64,000 bases of DNA from an uncultured Clostridia bacterium. Its GTDB lineage: Bacteria; Bacillota; Clostridia; Oscillospirales; Acutalibacteraceae. A program made the position numbers and the translations under genes. The notes under the pieces are model-generated. The model searched no databases. It worked only from the letters and a program-made list of their open reading frames with translations, and was not told where the DNA came from. The DNA lies in assembly GCA_946183365.1 (NCBI GenBank), contig CAMHAH010000011.1, positions 43,794 to 107,793 on the forward strand, in the 5' to 3' direction. Shown piece after piece: positions 59,887 through 64,000 of the stretch; position 1 is the stretch's first letter; each line of letters begins with the position of its first letter.

Positions 59887-60606
59887 ATGCCCGAGTTTTA
59901 CTACGATCTGCATATGCACTCGTGTCTGTCGCCGTGCGGCGATATGGACATGACGCCTAATAATCTGGTGAATATGGCAAAGCTTTTGGGGCTGGACGTA
60001 ATCGCTCTCACTGACCACAACACCTCTCTCAACTGTGAGGCGGCTATGAAGGTCGGCGAGCAGGTCGGTCTGCTCGTCATACCCGGTATGGAGCTGACCA
60101 CCGCCGAGGATATCCACGCAGTATGCCTCTTCCCTACGCTTGAGAAGGCTCTCGCTTTCTCTGAATATGTCGATCAAAACCGTATCAAGGTACGCAACAA
60201 GCCCGAGATCTACGGCAGACAGGTCATCATGAATGAGAACGACGAAGAGATCGGAGAGATAGAGCATCTGCTCCTGCCCGGAAGCTTCATCGGAATGTAT
60301 GACGCTTACAGAAAGGCGCAGGAGTTCGGCGGTATCTGCTACCCCGCTCACATAGACCGCGACTCGCTCTCTATACTCTCGGTGCTGGGCGAGATAGACC
60401 CCTACTGCGGCTTCAGAACAGCGGAATTAGCGGATATCTCAAAGCTCGGTGAGCTGAGAGAGAAGCACCCCATCCTTGACCATATGAACATCATCACCTG
60501 CTCAGACGCGCATTACCTTGAGAATATGCGCGACGCCGCGAACACCCTCACCCTGCCCGAGCTGACAAGAGAGGCTGTAATAGAATACCTCGATACAGAG
60601 ATATGA
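59887..60606 (+). CDS. PHP-domain metal-dependent phosphoesterase
   Basis: The 239-residue protein has PHP motifs: YDLHMHSCLSPCGDMDMT (His9, His11), IALTDHNTS, PGMELTTAEDIHAVCLF, CYPAHIDRDSLS and ITCSDAHYLENM. These give the trinuclear metal site. PHP proteins cleave phosphoester bonds in nucleotides or histidinol phosphate; the substrate here is unknown. It is coupled to the DRTGG-like gene and is followed by a terminator. The position beside hydrogenase genes is shared with similar clusters in Clostridia from memory, unverified. Confidence 0.85.
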   Translation: MPEFYYDLHMHSCLSPCGDMDMTPNNLVNMAKLLGLDVIALTDHNTSLNCEAAMKVGEQVGLLVIPGMELTTAEDIHAVCLFPTLEKALAFSEYVDQNRIKVRNKPEIYGRQVIMNENDEEIGEIEHLLLPGSFIGMYDAYRKAQEFGGICYPAHIDRDSLSILSVLGEIDPYCGFRTAELADISKLGELREKHPILDHMNIITCSDAHYLENMRDAANTLTLPELTREAVIEYLDTEI

Positions 60607-60636
60607 CCGCTTTGCAGTAACGCAAGGCGGTTTTTA
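60606..60636 (+). terminator. Terminator after PHP gene
   Basis: ACCGC and GCGGT with inner TTGC/GCAA pairs form a hairpin, followed by TTTTAG. Confidence 0.7.
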
Positions 60637-61005
60637 GTTAGGAATTAGGAATTAGGAATTGAGGTGCTGTCCAAATCTATGATTTGGCTAACAGCACCCA
60701 TGCAAGGCTCTCCCAAGAAGCGGAGAGCATAGCTCGAACGCTGATTGGCTGAGAGCTACTGCGAGGAATTAGGAATGAGCAGTTATACTAAGTTTCCATT
60801 AAACGCAATAAATGTTAAAGTGTTTTAATGAAACTTAGTATTAAACGAAGCCTCCCTTTCCTAAGGGAGGTGCCCGATAGGGCGGAGGGTTGACGCATTT
60901 TATTCAACAACCCCCAGTCACCGGTAATCGGTAACCGTTCTCCGTACAATCGGGTGCGGGTGTCCCGCCAACAATTCCTAAGTCCTAATTCCTAATTCCT
61001 AATTG
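60637..61005. repeat. Composite repeat region before the hydrogenase operon
   Basis: No gene is seen. Arms with TTAGGAATTAGGAATTAGG at the left and CCTAATTCCTAATTCCTAAT at the right face each other. Inside are an inverted part of the 52710 block (GGTGCTGTCCAAATCTATGA), and a partial GCCTCCCTTTCCTAAGGGAG repeat at 60850. Confidence 0.7.
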
Positions 61006-61207
61006 TATACGCTTTACCGCTTTAAAACTTGCAAAAGCTAAAGCATTTTGCAGGATTAATTCTACAAGAGAATTTTATAAACTGTCACTTTGCACAGAAT
61101 TTTCATGCTGTTTTTGGAACATAAAGCAGTTAGTTAAGGCTAACTAAAAATCCAGTAAAAATCTGAGTTTTTTGCCGATTTTTACACGAAAAATTTGCGT
61201 TATTTTA

Positions 61208-61236
61208 TAGACAATCAAACTGATTTATGATATATT
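61208..61236 (+). promoter_or_regulatory. Promoter of the HydCB-type operon
   Basis: TAGACA (61208-61213) and TATATT (61231-61236) are 17 bases apart. A leader of about 115 bases follows before the first gene. Confidence 0.65.
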
Positions 61237-61359
61237 ATACGTGTATGTATAGGCGCCTTGGATAGGTGGAGTATCCTGCAAAAAAACCTCATTTATTCAG
61301 GGTGGATGAATTATCTGCTACAATTCACTTACATAATATTTGATTAAGGAGGAGTAAAG

Positions 61360-61860
61360 ATGCTTAAAAAAATCAGCAGCCTGCCTTTTAAGGGTACTCC
61401 CGAGCAGGAAGCGCAGCTGAAAGAAGTCATCGCAAAGCACAGGGACGATCCCGGCGCGGTAATGCCTGTGCTGCAGGAAGCTCAGGACATCTACGGTTAT
61501 CTGCCGATAGAGGTCCAGACGATCATCGCGGAGGGGCTCGACGTACCCGTAGACGAGGTATACGGAGTAGCCACCTTCTACAGCCAGTTTGCCCTTTCTC
61601 CCAAGGGTAAGTACAACATCAGTGTATGCTTAGGCACTGCCTGCTATGTAAAGGGCTCGGGCGACGTGCTCAACAGGCTTTCTCAGGAGCTGGGTATCGA
61701 GGCTGAGGAATGTACAGCTGACGGTGAGTTCTCGCTCACAGCCTGCCGCTGCATCGGCGCTTGCGGTCTGGCTCCCGTCATCACGGTCAACGACGACGTA
61801 TACGGCCGTCTGGTTGCCGACGATGTTCCCTCTATCCTGGCTAAGTATAAGGAAGCATAA
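61360..61860 (+). CDS. NuoE-like 2Fe-2S subunit of a bifurcating-type hydrogenase (HydC/HndA)
   Basis: The 166-residue protein has the thioredoxin-like 24 kDa NADH dehydrogenase fold: VMPVLQEAQDIYGYLPIEVQ, VYGVATFYSQFALSPKGKYN, and cysteines in CLGTACYVKGSG and CRCIGACGLAP for the 2Fe-2S cluster. With HydB it takes electrons from NADH in an electron-bifurcating hydrogenase. AAGGAGGAGTAAAG fixes the ATG. Its stop overlaps the next ATG (TAATG). The catalytic HydA gene would lie beyond the window. Formate dehydrogenase-linked NuoE is an alternative. Confidence 0.9.
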   Translation: MLKKISSLPFKGTPEQEAQLKEVIAKHRDDPGAVMPVLQEAQDIYGYLPIEVQTIIAEGLDVPVDEVYGVATFYSQFALSPKGKYNISVCLGTACYVKGSGDVLNRLSQELGIEAEECTADGEFSLTACRCIGACGLAPVITVNDDVYGRLVADDVPSILAKYKEA

Positions 61861-62408
61861 TGAGAGAGCTGTCACTCAACGTAATGGACGTGGCTCAGAA
61901 CTCGGTAAGAGCCGAGGCGAGCCTTGTACGCATAACGGTTGAGGAAAGCGACAAAGAGGATCGCCTGAGTATCATAATAGCCGACGACGGCTGCGGCATG
62001 ACCGAGGAACAGGTACAGCAGGTGATCGATCCGTTCTTCACGACGCGAACGACGCGCAAGGTCGGGCTGGGTGTACCGCTGTTCAAGCTCAGCGCTGAAC
62101 AGACGGGCGGCAGCTTTGACATTAAGAGCAAAAAGGGCGTGGGTACTACCACCACCGCGAACTATGTCAAATCTCATGTTGATATGACCCCGCTGGGCGA
62201 TATCAACTCGACCGTAAAGATACTGATACAGTGCAACCCCGATATCGACTTTGTCTACACCTGCACCACCGATAACGGCTCGTTCTCTCTTGATACAAGG
62301 GAGCTTCGCGAGGTGCTGGGCGACGTAAGTCTCGATACACCCGACGTGCTTGAATGGATCACGGATTTTCTTGAAGAAAACACAAAAGAGATATATGGAG
62401 GTGCGTAA
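61860..62408 (+). CDS. Histidine-kinase-like ATPase (HATPase_c) in the hydrogenase operon
   Basis: The 182-residue protein has a GHKL ATPase fold: LNVMDVAQNSVRAEASLVRI (N box), IADDGCGMTEEQVQQVIDPF (G1) and VGLGVPLFKLSAEQTGGSFD (G2). It lacks a histidine phosphorylation domain and a transmembrane sensor. A second short ATPase of this superfamily (56948-57373) lies in the neighbouring operon. Such ATPases recur between hydC and hydB in Clostridia from memory, with unknown role. It is coupled to the NuoE-like gene. Confidence 0.82.
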   Translation: MRELSLNVMDVAQNSVRAEASLVRITVEESDKEDRLSIIIADDGCGMTEEQVQQVIDPFFTTRTTRKVGLGVPLFKLSAEQTGGSFDIKSKKGVGTTTTANYVKSHVDMTPLGDINSTVKILIQCNPDIDFVYTCTTDNGSFSLDTRELREVLGDVSLDTPDVLEWITDFLEENTKEIYGGA

Positions 62409-62411
62409 AGC

Positions 62412-62783
62412 ATGAAATCTTTAGCTGAGTTAAAGGCAATCAGAGATAAGGCGCAGGCTGAGATAAATATGAGAAAAGAGAACCCCAACGCCGCGAAGGT
62501 GCTGGTAGGTATGGCTACCTGCGGTATCGCCGCCGGCGCCCGCCCCGTTCTCAATGCCTTTGTAGAAGAGATCGCTAAGCGCGGTCTTAAGGACGTTACC
62601 GTTACACAGACAGGCTGTATCGGTATCTGTCAGTACGAGCCGGTCGTAGAGATCGAGATCCCCGGTGAGGACAAGGTCACATATGTCAAGATGACCCCCG
62701 AAAAGGCGGTCAAGGTAGTAAACGACCACCTCGTAAACCACAACGTAGTAACCGAGTACACAATCGGAACAGCTACAAGATAA
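62412..62783 (+). CDS. Thioredoxin-like 2Fe-2S ferredoxin protein (HndB-like)
   Basis: The 123-residue protein has a thioredoxin-like ferredoxin domain: VLVGMATCGIAAGARPVLNA, VTQTGCIGICQYEPVVEI and a C-terminal helix. The cysteines C-G and C-IGIC fit a 2Fe-2S site seen in HndB. It probably carries electrons within the NADH-linked hydrogenase. GGAGGTGCGTAAAGC precedes the ATG, and hydB follows. Confidence 0.85.
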   Translation: MKSLAELKAIRDKAQAEINMRKENPNAAKVLVGMATCGIAAGARPVLNAFVEEIAKRGLKDVTVTQTGCIGICQYEPVVEIEIPGEDKVTYVKMTPEKAVKVVNDHLVNHNVVTEYTIGTATR

Positions 62784-62793
62784 GGAGGACTAT

Positions 62794-64000
62794 ATGTATC
62801 GTTCTAACGTGCTTGTTTGCGGCGGTACCGGCTGTACCTCCTCAAACAGCTTACAGATAGCAGAAAAGCTCAAGGAAGAGATCGCCAAGAAGGGTCTTGA
62901 CAAGGAAGTCAACGTAATCACCACAGGCTGCTTCGGTCTGTGCGCCTTAGGCCCGATCATGGTAGTATATCCCGAGGGTTCTTTCTATTCAATGGTAAAG
63001 ATCGAAGACGTGCCCGAGATCGTTGAGGAGCACCTCAACAAAGGCCGTATCGTCACCCGTCTCCTCTATCAGGAGACCGTTGAAGACGACACCATCAAGT
63101 CGCTCAACAAAACCGCCTTCTATGAGAAGCAGAAGCGTGTAGCTCTCAGAAACTGCGGCGTCATCGACCCCGAGAAGATCGACGATTATATCGCTCAGGA
63201 CGGCTACGCGGCTCTGGGTAAGGTACTCACCGAGATGACCCCCGAAGAGGTCATCCAGACCATGCTCGACTCAGGCCTCAGAGGCAGAGGCGGCGCAGGC
63301 TTCCCCACCGGTCTTAAGTGGAAATTCGCCCGCGGCAACGACGCTGACCAGAAGTACGTCTGCTGTAACGCAGACGAGGGCGACCCCGGCGCGTTCATGG
63401 ATCGTTCCGTACTCGAGGGCGACCCCCACGTAGTACTCGAGGCTATGGCTATCGCCGGCTACGCTATCGGTGCGAGCCAGGGCTACATCTACGTTCGCGC
63501 GGAGTACCCGATCGCCGTTAAGCGCTTACAGATCGCTATCGATCAGGCTCACGAATACGGCCTGTTGGGCGAAGATATATTCGGTACTGGCTTCAACTTT
63601 GATATCAAGATCCGTCTCGGCGCGGGCGCTTTCGTCTGCGGTGAAGAGACAGCTCTTATGACCTCTATCGAGGGCAAGCGCGGCGAGCCCCGTCCCCGTC
63701 CTCCTTTCCCGGCTGTAAAGGGTCTGTATCAGAAGCCCACCACCCTCAACAACGTTGAGACCTACGCTAACATCCCCCAGATCATCTTAAAGGGCGCCGA
63801 CTGGTTCGCTTCTATGGGTACCGAGAAGAGCAAGGGTACCAAGGTATTCGCTCTCGGCGGCAAGATCAACCACACAGGTCTGGTCGAGGTCCCCATGGGC
63901 ACCACACTGCGCACCATCATCGAAGAGATCGGCGGCGGCATCCCCAACGGCAAGAAGTTCAAGGCGGCTCAGACAGGCGGCCCCTCCGGCGGCTGTATCC
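62794..64000 (+). CDS. NuoF-like flavoprotein subunit HydB/HndC (cut by window edge)
   Basis: About 402 residues are present before the window ends. The N-terminal thioredoxin-like 2Fe-2S domain (VCGGTGCTSSNSLQIAEKL and TTGCFGLCALGP) is followed by the FMN and NADH domain of NuoF. This has GLRGRGGAGFPTGLKW, CNADEGDPGAFMDR, GEETALMTSIEGKRGEPRPR and TGGPSGGC. The protein oxidises NADH and splits electrons to ferredoxin and the H-cluster subunit. TAAGGAGGACTAT sets the ATG. It is the fourth gene of this operon, and hydA should come after it. Confidence 0.92.
   Translation, partial: MYRSNVLVCGGTGCTSSNSLQIAEKLKEEIAKKGLDKEVNVITTGCFGLCALGPIMVVYPEGSFYSMVKIEDVPEIVEEHLNKGRIVTRLLYQETVEDDTIKSLNKTAFYEKQKRVALRNCGVIDPEKIDDYIAQDGYAALGKVLTEMTPEEVIQTMLDSGLRGRGGAGFPTGLKWKFARGNDADQKYVCCNADEGDPGAFMDRSVLEGDPHVVLEAMAIAGYAIGASQGYIYVRAEYPIAVKRLQIAIDQAHEYGLLGEDIFGTGFNFDIKIRLGAGAFVCGEETALMTSIEGKRGEPRPRPPFPAVKGLYQKPTTLNNVETYANIPQIILKGADWFASMGTEKSKGTKVFALGGKINHTGLVEVPMGTTLRTIIEEIGGGIPNGKKFKAAQTGGPSGGCI

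Noticed and set aside
59155..61005. CRISPR array, because of repeated CTCCTAACTCC units
   Set aside because: Unit spacing is irregular, there are no unique spacers of constant size, and no cas genes are nearby. The units form arms of palindromic intergenic repeats.

Overview
The window is one strand-rich stretch of a Clostridia chromosome. Several features point to the Ruminococcus/Oscillospiraceae group, which is an inference: T-box and SAM-I leaders, strong AGGAGG ribosome sites, two secreted proteins with Ruminococcus-style dockerin repeats (ILDAT.xQR), strictly anaerobic enzymes (NrdD/NrdG, 2-oxoacid:ferredoxin oxidoreductase, bifurcating-type hydrogenase subunits) and a sporulation-type membrane protein at the left edge. 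No tRNA, rRNA, CRISPR array or prophage was seen. Short palindromic repeats fill many intergenic gaps.

Layout. 1-5.2 kb: end of a YlbJ-like gene, asnB, a PAP2 phosphatase, a BI-1/YccA membrane protein and a flippase-like protein. 5.4-21 kb, almost all on the minus strand: a branched-chain amino acid (BCAA) block. It holds an amidohydrolase, a TIM-barrel/acyl-CoA ligase fusion, a degenerate LeuA-like protein, the aminotransferase IlvE, a four-subunit 2-ketoisovalerate-type ferredoxin oxidoreductase, a P-loop ATPase and two HTH-cupin-acyl-CoA synthetases. Three units in this block start with T-box leaders whose specifier positions read CUC (Leu), GUA (Val) and AUC (Ile). 21-25 kb: DMT and CDF transporters, MazF, and metK behind a SAM-I riboswitch. 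25-26 kb: a stand-alone NrdD-type glycyl-radical domain under NrdR boxes and a 31-residue membrane peptide. 26-29 kb: ECF sigma, anti-sigma and a dockerin protein in one operon. 29-32.7 kb: two SPFH proteins, NfeD, a small membrane protein and a DUF1836 regulator with an unusual 280-base leader. 32.9-40.7 kb: alr, polA, a YwlE-like phosphatase, rimI, tsaD, a transglutaminase-like lipoprotein, ruvX and a DUF896 protein. 40.7-50 kb: O-antigen-ligase-like protein, metal P-type ATPase with ArsR regulator, and a 1504-residue FN3/dockerin protein. 50-56.4 kb: TetR, a sodium/proline symporter, nrdD and nrdG. 56.5-64 kb: a hydrogenase-associated cluster (DRTGG, RsbW-like ATPases, [FeFe]-hydrogenase-like protein, PHP, HydC/NuoE, 2Fe-2S protein) ending inside hydB/nuoF.

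How the genes work together. The most coherent reading of 10.8-21 kb is an anabolic route from branched short-chain fatty acids to BCAA. T-box-controlled synthetases would activate isobutyrate (Val leader) and 2-methylbutyrate (Ile leader). The ferredoxin oxidoreductase would carboxylate the acyl-CoA reductively, and IlvE would aminate the 2-oxoacid. The chemistry is established for rumen bacteria. The pairing of each synthetase with a specifier, the fused HTH-cupin sensor modules and the Leu-controlled LeuA relative lacking its catalytic motifs are the new points here. A second system worth testing is the NrdR-controlled orphan glycyl-radical domain, whose C-terminus nearly duplicates that of the NrdD encoded 28 kb away under the same kind of paired NrdR boxes.
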